From Burkholderia sp. PAMC 26561 (GTDB lineage Bacteria > Pseudomonadota > Gammaproteobacteria > Burkholderiales > Burkholderiaceae), in contig NZ_CP014315.1 in assembly GCF_001557535.2 (NCBI RefSeq), positions 186,001 to 250,000 on the forward strand: DNA of 64,000 bases, given 5' to 3'. Of the stretch, positions 38,628-47,717 are shown one piece after another (the stretch's first letter is position 1; each line of letters starts with the position of its first letter). Both the position numbers and the translations under genes were made by a program. The notes under the pieces were generated by a model. The model had not been told where the DNA came from. It ran no database searches and worked only from the letters and a program-made list of their open reading frames with translations.

Positions 38628-39134
38628 TTAGCTTGCGGCGCGTTTGTCGATCCAATTGACGATCTCGGCGTGATACGTGCGCGGCGCTTTCGCCACGGTG
38701 CGCGCCGCGAGTCCCGCGAGTGTCTGCGCTTCGAGCACCTCTTGCATGCTCTTCTCCGCCTCGATCATGACCGCATGAATGGAACATGTGCCGCTTGTGG
38801 CCCACTTGGGAGCGGTATCGCCGAAAATCGCGCAGCGCGCGCGAATCTCGCGGCAATCGAAAAGCGGCTTGGGTCCGTCGATGGCTTGCACCACGTCAAG
38901 CACTGTGATGCGTTCGGCAGGACGCGCGAGCGTAAATCCTCCACGTGCGCCTTCGGTAGCGACCGTCAAGCCGGCCTTATGAAGCTTGGTGAAAAGCTTC
39001 GCCACGTAATCCACCGACAATCCCTGCAGTTCCGCCAGATCCCGCACGCTCGCCTCGCTGACACCAGCCGGCGCGTCGGTCAGATACAGCAGGCAATGCA
39101 GCGCGTACTCGACGCCTGAACTGATGTGACTCAT
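38628..39134 (-). CDS. Rrf2 family transcriptional regulator
   Basis: 168-aa Rrf2-type regulator: winged HTH at residues 1-70 (SSGVEYALHCLLYLTDAP, LSVDYVAKLFTKLHKAGL), then a dimer helix and a loop with three cysteines at about 94, 101 and 117 (FDCREIRARC...GTC). Three cysteines in this loop bind Fe-S clusters in IscR and NsrR, but the spacing here (x6, x15) is different. Redox or nitrosative sensing is therefore plausible but unproven. It is divergent from an NDH-2-like flavoprotein with a dyad symmetrical element between them. Confidence 0.87.
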   Translation of the reverse strand: MSHISSGVEYALHCLLYLTDAPAGVSEASVRDLAELQGLSVDYVAKLFTKLHKAGLTVATEGARGGFTLARPAERITVLDVVQAIDGPKPLFDCREIRARCAIFGDTAPKWATSGTCSIHAVMIEAEKSMQEVLEAQTLAGLAARTVAKAPRTYHAEIVNWIDKRAAS

Positions 39135-39316
39135 TCCATCTCCGACTCATCAAATCCTAGTTTAGGCATTCTATTCCATCCGGAGGCGGGAGGCAATGCT
39201 CGTCTTCTCAGCGATGAAAATCGCGTCATTCTTCATATTCATGATGGCTATCTCTCCATATAGCAACATGCAATATTCGGATCGATGTGCGACATCATCG
39301 CACTTGCAAGATATAT

Positions 39317-39337
39317 CTACGACTTGTACAGTCGTAG
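39317..39337. promoter_or_regulatory. Dyad element, probable Rrf2 operator
   Basis: CTACGAC (39317-39323) and GTCGTAG (39331-39337) form perfect 7-bp arms around a TTGTACA spacer, 49 bp upstream of the flavoprotein ATG. Placement between a divergent Rrf2 regulator and its likely target suggests a repressor site overlapping the flavoprotein promoter. Confidence 0.65.
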
Positions 39338-39385
39338 TTATCGCAGGAAATTACGGCGACCCGATTAACGAATTGAAAGCGAAAA

Positions 39386-40606
39386 ATGACTGATAGTCCC
39401 AAGAGAATTCTGGTGATAGGCGCCGGCTTCGCCGGCATGTGGAGCGCGCTTGGCGCAGCTCGTTTGATCGATGCCGCGAATACGAACGGCGAGCCCATCG
39501 AAGTTGCCTTGATTGCGCCCGAACCCCAGTTGCATGTTCGCCCGCGCCTTCATGAAACCAACCCGCTTGGTCTGAAAGCGCCGCTGTTGCCGCTCTTCGA
39601 TGCAACCGGCGTCCGCTTCATCCAAGGCAGCGTGCGCGATATCAAGGCCGCGGATCACACTGTCGAAGCAGTGAATGCGGACGGCAGCACATTCACCGTG
39701 CACTACGACAGGCTGGTGCTCGCCAGCGGCAGCGCGCTGTTTCGTCCGCGCGTTCCTGGCCTGGACACGGCCGTGTTCAGCATCGATCAGATCAGCGACG
39801 CCGCGCGTCTGGAAGAGCATCTGCGTGGCCTCGCCAATCAGCCTGATTCGTCCGCGCGAAATACGGTTGTTGTCGTAGGCGCGGGTTTCACCGGGATCGA
39901 AATCGCGACGGAATTGCCCGAACGCTTGCGTTCGTTCCTAGGCGCGAACACTGCAGTCAGGGTGATCGTGATCGAGCAAGCGGGCGCGGTGGGTCCGGAC
40001 CTGGGCGCCGGGCCGCGGCCGGTTATTGAGCAGGCGTTGACCGGACTCGGCATCGAGGTGCGTCTGAACGTTGCGGTGAGCAGTATCGATACTGACGGCA
40101 TCGTTACGTCGGACGGCGAGCGTATCGAGGCGAAGACGGTGATCTGGACAGCAGGCATGCGCGCCAATTCGCTGACGAAACAACTCAACGCCGAGCGCGA
40201 TCCGCTCGGGCGTCTACACGTGGATGCGAACTTGCGCGTGCTGGGAGTGGACGATGTATTCGCCGCCGGCGACGTCGCTTTTGCCACCACCGACGACCTC
40301 GGCAATCACGCGCTCATGTCATGCCAGCATGCAATGAACATGGGCCGGTTCGCGGGACATAACGTGGCGGCCGACATGCTTGGCAGCGAGCCTCTACCTT
40401 ATCGTCAACCGGTTTATGTGACGTGTCTCGATCTCGGGTCGTGGGGCGCGGTCTTCACGGAAGGATGGGACAGGCAGATCAAGCTCGTTGGCGACGAAGC
40501 GAAAGCGCTCAAGCGCCAGATCTGTACCGAGTGGATTTATCCGCCGGCAGCGGATAGAACAGCCGCGTTCGATGCCGCCGATCCCAATATCACCGTCGTA
40601 GCTTGA
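39386..40606 (+). CDS. NAD(P)/FAD-dependent oxidoreductase, NDH-2-like
   Basis: 406-aa flavoprotein of the type II NADH dehydrogenase group, expected to move electrons from NAD(P)H to quinone or another acceptor without proton pumping. The FAD site is VIGAGFAGMWSALGAARL, the NAD(P) site VVVGAGFTGIEIATELPE, and the second FAD contact is DDVFAAGDVAFA. No transmembrane helix is evident; NDH-2 enzymes bind the membrane peripherally. It is probably controlled by the divergent Rrf2 regulator. Its last 70 bp overlap the 3' end of dpaL on the opposite strand. Confidence 0.86.
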   Translation: MTDSPKRILVIGAGFAGMWSALGAARLIDAANTNGEPIEVALIAPEPQLHVRPRLHETNPLGLKAPLLPLFDATGVRFIQGSVRDIKAADHTVEAVNADGSTFTVHYDRLVLASGSALFRPRVPGLDTAVFSIDQISDAARLEEHLRGLANQPDSSARNTVVVVGAGFTGIEIATELPERLRSFLGANTAVRVIVIEQAGAVGPDLGAGPRPVIEQALTGLGIEVRLNVAVSSIDTDGIVTSDGERIEAKTVIWTAGMRANSLTKQLNAERDPLGRLHVDANLRVLGVDDVFAAGDVAFATTDDLGNHALMSCQHAMNMGRFAGHNVAADMLGSEPLPYRQPVYVTCLDLGSWGAVFTEGWDRQIKLVGDEAKALKRQICTEWIYPPAADRTAAFDAADPNITVVA

Positions 40607-41811
40607 GCACCTTGCCATTGTCGTTGCGCGTGGAGCACGTCCTCTGCGCGCAACGACGTCAATTGCCGATACAACGCTGGCGCGGTTGCGCCTTCAGTAT
40701 TCAGCAAGAGCACGTGCGAATGCTCATCGAGTGCAAGCGCAACGCGCTCTTTTGCGTCGCCAGTTGCTTGAATCAATCCCGCAAGTCCAGCCGCTCCGGA
40801 CTCCCCCGCCACGACGGGAATATCGCGCGTTGAACCGGCAGCAAGAATGCGCATGGCTTCGATGGCGGTTTTGTCTGACACGGTCATGAACGCGTCGGCG
40901 AGAACGCTCAGAAAGCGCCACGCCAGCGGCGACGTTTCTCCGCATGCGAGTCCGGCCATGACCGAATCCACGGAACCCGTTGCATGGGCTGCATGTCCTC
41001 GAAGCGCGCTTTGATAAAGACATTCGGCCTGATCGGGCTCCACGATGATGAAACGCGGCCGTTGCTCACCGTCGCGCTCTGCAAAATAGCTGATCACCCC
41101 GGCAGCCAATCCACCCACCCCGCCTTGAATGAATACATGCGTATAGGGCCGGCCATCGTTTTGTTCGATTGCTTCCGCAGCGATGGTTCCATAACCCTGC
41201 ATCACGTCGCGCGGAATCGTTTCGTAACCGTCGTACGAGGTATCGGACACGACGTGCCAGGCATTTTTCTTCGCAAGCCGCGCGGCTTCCTTCACCGACT
41301 CGTCATAGTTGCCCTCGATCTGCACGATCTCCGCGCCGAGTGCTGCGATTGCCAGCCGCCGTTCATCGTTCACGTACTTGTGCAACACGATCACACATCG
41401 GCAACCGATACTGCGCGCCGCCGCGGCCAATGCGCGGCCATGGTTGCCATCGGTTGCGCTGATCACGGTGAGGTTGCGCAGCAGCGTCGTATAGTGTCTA
41501 TCGATCAGTTTTGCAGCGTCAAGATCGTGGCCCTGGAAGAGCCTTTTAATCAGCCGCATCAATGCGATCGGCGCACCAAGCGCCTTGAAACTCCCCAACG
41601 GCGATCGATGCCCTTCGTCCTTCACGCGAATCGATCCCACTCCCAGCCTTGAGGCAAGATCCGGCAAGTCCCAAAGAGGCGTCGGTCCCGCGTTCAACCC
41701 GTCCCATGCCGATAACCACGCGCGGCTTTCATCGGCGGCATGGATGTTGAGAATCTGGCGAAGCGAATCGTCGTAGTCATTGCGGCGCGCATTGGCGTTG
41801 ATTTGAAGCAT
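40537..41811 (-). CDS. dpaL: Diaminopropionate ammonia-lyase
   Basis: 424-aa PLP enzyme of fold type II that converts 2,3-diaminopropionate to pyruvate and ammonia. The PLP lysine is K76 in GSFKALGAP, and other family segments are VKDEGHRSPLGS, ISATDGNHGRALA and the phosphate loop GGVGGLAAG. The start overlaps the stop of the M20 amidohydrolase gene by one base, giving coupled translation. This DpaL plus M20 pairing also occurs in the enterobacterial ygeX-ygeY locus. The 3' end overlaps the convergent flavoprotein gene by 70 bp. Confidence 0.9.
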   Translation of the reverse strand: MLQINANARRNDYDDSLRQILNIHAADESRAWLSAWDGLNAGPTPLWDLPDLASRLGVGSIRVKDEGHRSPLGSFKALGAPIALMRLIKRLFQGHDLDAAKLIDRHYTTLLRNLTVISATDGNHGRALAAAARSIGCRCVIVLHKYVNDERRLAIAALGAEIVQIEGNYDESVKEAARLAKKNAWHVVSDTSYDGYETIPRDVMQGYGTIAAEAIEQNDGRPYTHVFIQGGVGGLAAGVISYFAERDGEQRPRFIIVEPDQAECLYQSALRGHAAHATGSVDSVMAGLACGETSPLAWRFLSVLADAFMTVSDKTAIEAMRILAAGSTRDIPVVAGESGAAGLAGLIQATGDAKERVALALDEHSHVLLLNTEGATAPALYRQLTSLRAEDVLHAQRQWQGAQATTVILGSAASNAAVLSAAGG

Positions 41812-42986
41812 CAGACTGTCCTCTGGACGTTTTCAACGGGTAATTTCAAACGCACGATCTCCGCAAAATAGCGCGCGCCGGTGGACAGGATGGCGTCGTT
41901 GAAGTCGTATCGTGCGTTGTGTAGCGGAGTCGCACCGGCTTCGCCTCCGGCACCATTACCGATAAACGCAAAGTTGCCCGGCACCACTTCGAGGAACGCG
42001 CCGAAGTCTTCGGAGATCATCAACGGTGCGACGTTGCTGTCTACCTTGTCTGCACCCACAATAGCCGTGGCCGCCGCAATCGCGGTCGCAACGCATGAAG
42101 GCGTGTTGACGGTCGGCACGAACTCATGCGTGTACTCGAACGTGCATTGCGCGCCGTGCGCAGCACAGATGCCTTCGCACACGCTACGCATGCGCTGCTC
42201 CAGCAGCCTTTGAACCTCGGGCGTATAGCTGCGCGTATCGCCCTTGATCACCACCTCGCCGGGAATCGCGTTGCGGATGCCATCGGTGAAAAGCTCGGTG
42301 CAGGAAACGACCGCAGGCACGCCCGGTTCCACGCTTCTCGATACGACCGTCTGCAACGCCAGCACGATTTCCGCCGCAATCACAATCGGGTCGATCGTCA
42401 TATGCGGTCGTGCCGCGTGGCCGCCACGCCCGTTGACGCGGATTACGAAGTTGTCTTCGCTCGCCATGATTCCACCGGCGCGCGTCGATATGGTGCCTGC
42501 GCGAAGCCCTGGAATGTTATGAACGCCGTAGATTTCATCGACGGGAAAACGTTCGAAAAGCTTGTCGGCGATCATCGCCTTCGCGCCCTTCCCGTGTTCT
42601 TCCGCCGGCTGGAAGATAAAGCGCACCGTGCCGTCGAAGTCGCGCCGCTCGAACAGCAACTTCGCGGCGCCGAGAACCATGCTCATATGGCCGTCGTGAC
42701 CGCATGCATGCGACTTCCCCGCATGAACCGATGCATGGGCGCGCTCAGGCGCCTGCTCGTGGATATTCAGCGCATCCATCTCGGCACGCAGGCCGATCAC
42801 GCCGGGCCCGTCGCCGCAAACAAGGTTCGCGACAAACCCGGTCCCGCCGATACCCCGCGTCACCTCCAGCCCAAGACCTTCGAGCACGCCGGCCGCGAAC
42901 ACACTCGTCCCGTGTTCCTCGAACCCGGTCTCCGGCACACGATGAAACCAGTGCCGCCACTGCGTCAATTGCTGCTCGAAATCCAT
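41811..42986 (-). CDS. M20 family metallohydrolase (aminoacylase/hippurate hydrolase-like)
   Basis: 391-aa M20D-type amidohydrolase expected to cut N-acyl amino acids. The dinuclear metal site is visible in KSHACGHDGHMSMVLG, the catalytic Glu pair in QPAEEHGKG, a further His in GRGGHAARPH and SEDFGAFL near the end. It lacks a signal peptide. It is the first gene of the pair with dpaL and divergent from an AsnC/Lrp regulator. Together they could release and then degrade an N-acylated diamino acid (inference). Confidence 0.87.
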   Translation of the reverse strand: MDFEQQLTQWRHWFHRVPETGFEEHGTSVFAAGVLEGLGLEVTRGIGGTGFVANLVCGDGPGVIGLRAEMDALNIHEQAPERAHASVHAGKSHACGHDGHMSMVLGAAKLLFERRDFDGTVRFIFQPAEEHGKGAKAMIADKLFERFPVDEIYGVHNIPGLRAGTISTRAGGIMASEDNFVIRVNGRGGHAARPHMTIDPIVIAAEIVLALQTVVSRSVEPGVPAVVSCTELFTDGIRNAIPGEVVIKGDTRSYTPEVQRLLEQRMRSVCEGICAAHGAQCTFEYTHEFVPTVNTPSCVATAIAAATAIVGADKVDSNVAPLMISEDFGAFLEVVPGNFAFIGNGAGGEAGATPLHNARYDFNDAILSTGARYFAEIVRLKLPVENVQRTV

Positions 42987-43132
42987 CTCGGGTCTCCGAT
43001 GCCGTGTATGGACTCAAGTATAAGAACCCGGCATGAGAAAAAATCCCGCGAATACGCCTATCGCCGATAATTCGATTCTATTTCCGGCGTTTAGACTCAA
43101 AGAACACTGCATCGATCAAACAGGACCCGCAT

Positions 43133-43612
43133 ATGGCACTCGATCGGCTCGACGTCCGCATCCTCAACTTGCTGCAAGAAAACGCGGCCACGCCGTTGCG
43201 CGTGATCGCAACCGAAGCCAACGCATCGGTCGCGACATGCCAGCGCCGGATCGCGCAACTCAAGGCGGACGGCGTGCTGCTCAAGGAAGTCGCGATTGTC
43301 GACCGGATGCGCGTGAGCCGGCCGCTGACCATTTTTGTATCGGTGGAACTGGACAAGCAGAACGATTCGCTGCTGCGCGCTTTCGAGCGCCGCATGATGA
43401 GCGAAGGTGATGTGATGGCGTGCTACGAGGTATCGGGGGAATTCGATTTTTTGCTGATCGTGAATTCCGCCTCGATGGAGACGTATCACGCGTTCACGCG
43501 AAGGCTCTTTTCATCGAACAACAATGTGCGCAACTTCAAGAGCAACTTCGCGATGAACTGCTCGAAGTTCGAGACGAAGATTCCCCTGGATGATCCAGAG
43601 GAATCAGCTTAA
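43133..43612 (+). CDS. Lrp/AsnC family transcriptional regulator
   Basis: 159-aa Lrp-type regulator: HTH at the N terminus (LDRLDVRILNLLQENAATPL, SVATCQRRIAQLKADGVL) and a C-terminal RAM ligand-binding domain (VMACYEVSGEFDFLLIV). Lrp/AsnC proteins respond to amino acids. Divergence from the M20-dpaL operon (146 bp) makes that operon the likely target. Its stop overlaps that of the convergent aminotransferase by 4 bp, so that gene could also be part of the regulon. Confidence 0.88.
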   Translation: MALDRLDVRILNLLQENAATPLRVIATEANASVATCQRRIAQLKADGVLLKEVAIVDRMRVSRPLTIFVSVELDKQNDSLLRAFERRMMSEGDVMACYEVSGEFDFLLIVNSASMETYHAFTRRLFSSNNNVRNFKSNFAMNCSKFETKIPLDDPEESA

Positions 43613-44787
43613 CGCCTGATACTCGCTACAAAGGTCGCGATGCGGTCGCATGCTTCGGCGAGACGCGCTTCATCGAGCACGAAGCCCAGTCGCACGAAAC
43701 CCGCCGCGGTTTCTCCGAACGCACTGGCATCGAGCACCGACACACCCTGCGCCCGAAACAACTGCCAACTGAAATCGTAGGCGCTCAAGCCCGTGCCGGT
43801 TACGTCGACTATCATGAACATGCCCGCCTCCGGCAACAGGCAATGCAAGCCTGCCACATCGCGCAGACGATCGAACACAATGTCGCGGCGACGTCTGTAG
43901 ATCTCGCGCATGTCCGCGACGATCTGCGGGCGGTTTTCGAGCGCGGTCATTGCGGCTTGCTGGATGAAGCCCGGCAAACCGTAGAGCATGCAAAGCGCCA
44001 GGCGTCCAAGGTGTTCTACAAGCGTCTTCGGACCGATCACCCAGCCCACGCGCCATCCCGGCATTGCATGGGATTTCGACAAGCTGCCGATCGTCACGGT
44101 GCGCTCGGCCATGTCGTCGAGCGAGGCAATGCTGACATGCTCGCGATCGAATGTGAGGTCCGCGTAGACCTCGTCCGAGACGATCCACAGATCGTGTTTT
44201 TTCGCCAGCGCCGCAATGCGTTCAAGATCCGGACGCGGCATCACCACACCCGTCGGGTTGCACGGCGTGGCGAAGAAAATGGCTTTGGTGCGCGGCGTGA
44301 TGGCGGCTTCGAGCGCGTCGCAATCGAGATGAAACGCCTTCGCCGGGTCTACGGCCACGGGTACGAGCGTCGCGCCGGTGACACGCACGCTGGCCTCGTA
44401 AGTCAGGTACATCGGCTCGGGCACGACGATTTCATCGCCTGCTTCGCACAAGCATAACGATGTCGCAAAGAGTCCGTTCTGCGCGCCCGCGACGACGATC
44501 ACGTTGTTTTCATCGATACCCTGATTGCCGGTCTGCTGCACGTGATCCCGCGCGATCGCCGCACGAAGCGGCGCACGTCCCACCACATCCGCGTAATGCG
44601 TATCGCCTTCGCGCAATGCACTGACCGCGCGATCGACGATCACTTCGGGCGTCGCGAAGTCCGGGTCGCCGACGCTCAGAATAATGACGTCTTCGCCCTT
44701 GTTGAAGGCTTGCTGCGCTGCGTGATGAATTTCCCACGCGGCCGTGCGCTTGCCTTGCAGACGCTCGACGAGATTCGAATACTTCAT
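43609..44787 (-). CDS. Class I/II pyridoxal phosphate-dependent aminotransferase
   Basis: 392-aa fold-type-I aminotransferase. Typical residues are NPTG (177-180), SDEVY (204-208) and the PLP lysine K238 in GSLSKSHAMPGWRVGW; the final Arg for the carboxylate lies in the C-terminal FVRLGFVLDE segment. The amino donor cannot be predicted. It is read towards the AsnC gene and lies 45 bp downstream of the LysR gene on the same strand, so the two may be transcribed together. Confidence 0.88.
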   Translation of the reverse strand: MKYSNLVERLQGKRTAAWEIHHAAQQAFNKGEDVIILSVGDPDFATPEVIVDRAVSALREGDTHYADVVGRAPLRAAIARDHVQQTGNQGIDENNVIVVAGAQNGLFATSLCLCEAGDEIVVPEPMYLTYEASVRVTGATLVPVAVDPAKAFHLDCDALEAAITPRTKAIFFATPCNPTGVVMPRPDLERIAALAKKHDLWIVSDEVYADLTFDREHVSIASLDDMAERTVTIGSLSKSHAMPGWRVGWVIGPKTLVEHLGRLALCMLYGLPGFIQQAAMTALENRPQIVADMREIYRRRRDIVFDRLRDVAGLHCLLPEAGMFMIVDVTGTGLSAYDFSWQLFRAQGVSVLDASAFGETAAGFVRLGFVLDEARLAEACDRIATFVASIRR

Positions 44788-44832
44788 GCGGCCACTCCCT
44801 TGAAGCGTGAATCGTTTGATTATAGCGGCGGT

Positions 44833-45756
44833 CTATCGGCTGTTTGTCGTGGCCGCGCCCAGATTCGTCGCGAGATAAGCCAGCAACGCCTGGACACGCG
44901 AAGAGCGGCCCTTGCGCGATGGAACCAGTGCGATGACCGGCGCGCTGCCAAAGTCCCACTCGCCCAGAAGCCGCACGAGCTTGCCCGATGCAACCGCGTC
45001 CGCCACGTCCCATTGCGAACGCAGCACGAGCCCCAAGCCATCTTCGGCCCAACGACGCGCAACACTGCCGTCGTTGGTACTGAATGCAGCGGTGACACGC
45101 AGTGCGAGCGGTGCGGAATGCTTGGCGCCGGTCTGCGCGCGCCGTCGGCGCACCCGCCAGAGCGTCACGTCTTCATCATTCTCGCGGATGCAGATGCAAT
45201 CGTGATCGAGGATCTCGCGCGGTTCACGCGGATAACCCCGGGCCGCGATATAACCCGGACTCGCGCATAACCATCGTTCGTTGGCGAGCAGCGACCGCGC
45301 AGTCCACGACGTGTCGCGCACCGTGCCGATCTGGATCACGACGTCGGCGTCGTGACTATGCGGCCAGGGCGTTTCCAGCAGATCGAGTTGCAGCCGGATC
45401 TCCGGATTCTCCCGCGCAAATCGCGCGAGCAACGGCGCCACATGCACGCGGCCGAAGCCGAAAGGGGCTGCGATGCGAATGTGGCCGGCGAGACGCGCGG
45501 TTTCATCGCGGAACGTATCCGGAAGCGCTTCAATGGCGGTGAGAAGACCCTGCGCTTCCCGCGCGAGGCGCGCACCGTCGGCGGTCAGCGACATGTTTCG
45601 TGCATCCCGCGTGGCGAGCGTTACGCCGAGCGTTTCCTCCAGCTTCTTGAGCCGCATGGAAAGTGCCGATGTCGTCACGTTGAGCACGCGCGCCGCCGCA
45701 CTGAGCGATTCCGATCGCGCGAGCGTAGTGACGAGCCTGAGATCCGCCAGTTCCAT
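44833..45756 (-). CDS. LysR family transcriptional regulator
   Basis: 307-aa LysR regulator. HTH: LVTTLARSESLSAAARVLNV with TSALSMRLKKLE; effector domain with HIRIAAPFGFGRVHVAPLLA. It is divergent from the HAD hydrolase / D-amino-acid enzyme operon, 77 bp away, in the classical LysR arrangement. It is therefore the likely regulator of those two genes, with its effector perhaps a hydroxy- or D-amino acid (inference). Confidence 0.87.
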   Translation of the reverse strand: MELADLRLVTTLARSESLSAAARVLNVTTSALSMRLKKLEETLGVTLATRDARNMSLTADGARLAREAQGLLTAIEALPDTFRDETARLAGHIRIAAPFGFGRVHVAPLLARFARENPEIRLQLDLLETPWPHSHDADVVIQIGTVRDTSWTARSLLANERWLCASPGYIAARGYPREPREILDHDCICIRENDEDVTLWRVRRRRAQTGAKHSAPLALRVTAAFSTNDGSVARRWAEDGLGLVLRSQWDVADAVASGKLVRLLGEWDFGSAPVIALVPSRKGRSSRVQALLAYLATNLGAATTNSR

Positions 45757-45833
45757 CGTTCAGTTTTTCTTAAGGATAGATGTGTGTGAATTTAACCATA
45801 GCTTAATGTTTTATCAGTAAAGTTGCGTCCATC

Positions 45834-46514
45834 ATGCCAAACCAATCTGCCTCGACATACCCGAAAGCGGTGCTCTTCGACCTGCTCACCGCTCTCTTGG
45901 ATTCATGGACCTTGTGGAACCGTGCAGCCGGCAGCGAGGCCGCGGGACGCACGTGGCGCGCGGAATATCTGCGCCTGACCTACAACCGCGGCGCGTATGT
46001 GCCCTACGAAGAACTCGTGCGTCAGGCCGCGTTGCAAACCGGCCTGGACGAGTCGGCAGCACGCACGCTCGAAGCCCAGTGGCTGCAACTCGCGCCGTGG
46101 AGCGGTGCGCGCGATTCATTGCGCAAGCTCGCGCCGCACTGCAAGCTGGGAATCGTCACGAACTGTTCCGATCGGCTGGGCCGGCAAGCCGCCGACCTGT
46201 TCGATATCGACTGGGACGTGATCGTGACGGCCGAAAACGCCGGTTTCTATAAGCCCGATCCGCGTCCTTATCAACGGGCGCTGGATCGCCTGAACATGAA
46301 CGCCGACGACGCCGCTTTCGTCGCCGGTTCGAGCTACGACATGTTCGGCACCGCGAAGCTCGGCTTGCGTACCTACTGGCACAACCGCGTGGGCCTCGAT
46401 CTCGTCGATGGCGCACAGCCACCCGAAATCGAAGCGCCCACGTTCGATGCGTTGCTGCCGTGGCTGCGCCAATTCGGTTCATCGAAGGCATCGAAGGAAG
46501 ACTCCGCACAATGA
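45834..46514 (+). CDS. HAD family hydrolase (dehalogenase-like)
   Basis: 226-aa haloacid-dehalogenase-superfamily protein. The nucleophile Asp16 lies in VLFDLLTALLDSW. The position two residues later, Asp in phosphatases, is Leu, which points away from phosphatase chemistry. Motif II is VTNCSDRLG, motif III FYKPDPRPYQRAL and motif IV FVAGSSYDMFGTAKLG. The reaction is unknown. Its stop overlaps the ATG of the next gene by 4 bp (ATGA), so it is translationally coupled to the D-threonine-aldolase-like enzyme. Confidence 0.83.
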   Translation: MPNQSASTYPKAVLFDLLTALLDSWTLWNRAAGSEAAGRTWRAEYLRLTYNRGAYVPYEELVRQAALQTGLDESAARTLEAQWLQLAPWSGARDSLRKLAPHCKLGIVTNCSDRLGRQAADLFDIDWDVIVTAENAGFYKPDPRPYQRALDRLNMNADDAAFVAGSSYDMFGTAKLGLRTYWHNRVGLDLVDGAQPPEIEAPTFDALLPWLRQFGSSKASKEDSAQ

Positions 46515-47641
46515 AACTCGACCAGATCGAAACGCCCGCCGCGCTGATCGACCGGCCGCGCATGATGCGCAACATCGAACGCATGCAGGCGCATATGAAC
46601 GCGCACGGCGTGGCGTTCAGGCCGCATGTGAAGACCTCGAAGTGCGTGGACGTGGTGCGCGCCCAGCGCGATGCCGGCGCTCGCGGCATCACGGTGTCCA
46701 CGCTCAAGGAAGCCGAGCAATTCTTCGCGGCCGGCTTCAGCGACATCCTGTATGCGGTGGGCATGGTTGCATCGAAGCTGCCGCGTGCATTGGCGTTGAA
46801 GCAATCTGGTTGCGATTTGAAACTGATCGTCGATAACCTCGAATCGGCGCGAGGCGTCGCGGAGTTCGGCCGTTTGCACGGCGTGACCTTTGAGGTGTGG
46901 ATCGAAATCGATACCGACGGCCATCGCTCCGGCGTCAAGCCCGGCGAGGCGCGCTTGATCGATATCGGCCGCGCCTTGCATCAGGACGGCGCGCGCCTGG
47001 GCGGCGTGCTGACGCACGCGGGATCGAGCTACGAACTGAACACGGCCGAATCACTCGCCGCGCTCGCCGAGCAGGAGCGCGCCGGTTGTGTGCAGGCCGC
47101 CGAGCGCCTGCGCGAAGCGGGTTTGCCATGCGATGTTGTCAGCGTCGGCTCTACGCCGACCGCCCTCGCCGCGCGTCACCTTGAAGGCGTGACCGAAGTT
47201 CGCGCGGGCGTGTATGTCTTCTTCGATCTCGTGATGCGCAACGTGGGCGTATGCAATACGGCCGATCTGGCGCTGAGCGTGCTGACCACGGTCATCGGTC
47301 ATCAGGCGGATAAAGGCTGGGCCATTCTCGATGCCGGCTGGATGGCGATGAGCCGCGACCGCGGCACGGCGAAGCAGACGCATGACTACGGCTACGGCCA
47401 GCCATGTACGCTCGACGGCTCGCCGCTCGAAGGCTACACATTGACCGGCGCAAACCAGGAACATGGGATCCTGGCGAACACGGGTCATCCGGACGGAGAC
47501 ATCACCGCGCACTTGTCGGTCGGCACGCGGCTTTTGATCCTGCCGAACCACGCCTGCGCGACCGGCGCGCAATACCCGGCTTATCACGCGCGTTTGGGCG
47601 CGGACGAGATCGAAGTGTGGGACCGGTTTTACGGCTGGTGA
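46511..47641 (+). CDS. DSD1 family PLP-dependent enzyme (D-threonine aldolase/D-serine dehydratase-like)
   Basis: 376-aa fold-type-III PLP enzyme. The PLP lysine is K41 in RPHVKTSKC; HAGSSYELN and VGSTPTA are phosphate-binding segments. The C-terminal domain has a metal site NHACAT (His and Cys as in D-threonine aldolase and eukaryotic-type D-serine dehydratase). It probably cleaves or dehydrates a D-3-hydroxyamino acid. The start at 46511 overlaps the HAD gene stop. The operon ends at a hairpin with a T tract at 47718-47743. Confidence 0.86.
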   Translation: MKLDQIETPAALIDRPRMMRNIERMQAHMNAHGVAFRPHVKTSKCVDVVRAQRDAGARGITVSTLKEAEQFFAAGFSDILYAVGMVASKLPRALALKQSGCDLKLIVDNLESARGVAEFGRLHGVTFEVWIEIDTDGHRSGVKPGEARLIDIGRALHQDGARLGGVLTHAGSSYELNTAESLAALAEQERAGCVQAAERLREAGLPCDVVSVGSTPTALAARHLEGVTEVRAGVYVFFDLVMRNVGVCNTADLALSVLTTVIGHQADKGWAILDAGWMAMSRDRGTAKQTHDYGYGQPCTLDGSPLEGYTLTGANQEHGILANTGHPDGDITAHLSVGTRLLILPNHACATGAQYPAYHARLGADEIEVWDRFYGW

Positions 47642-47717
47642 GGCGGCGCTTGCCTCGTCAGACGAGCTACCGGAAAACGCTGAAAACATTCACCCGCCCG
47701 AGCAGTTCCAGGCAAAC

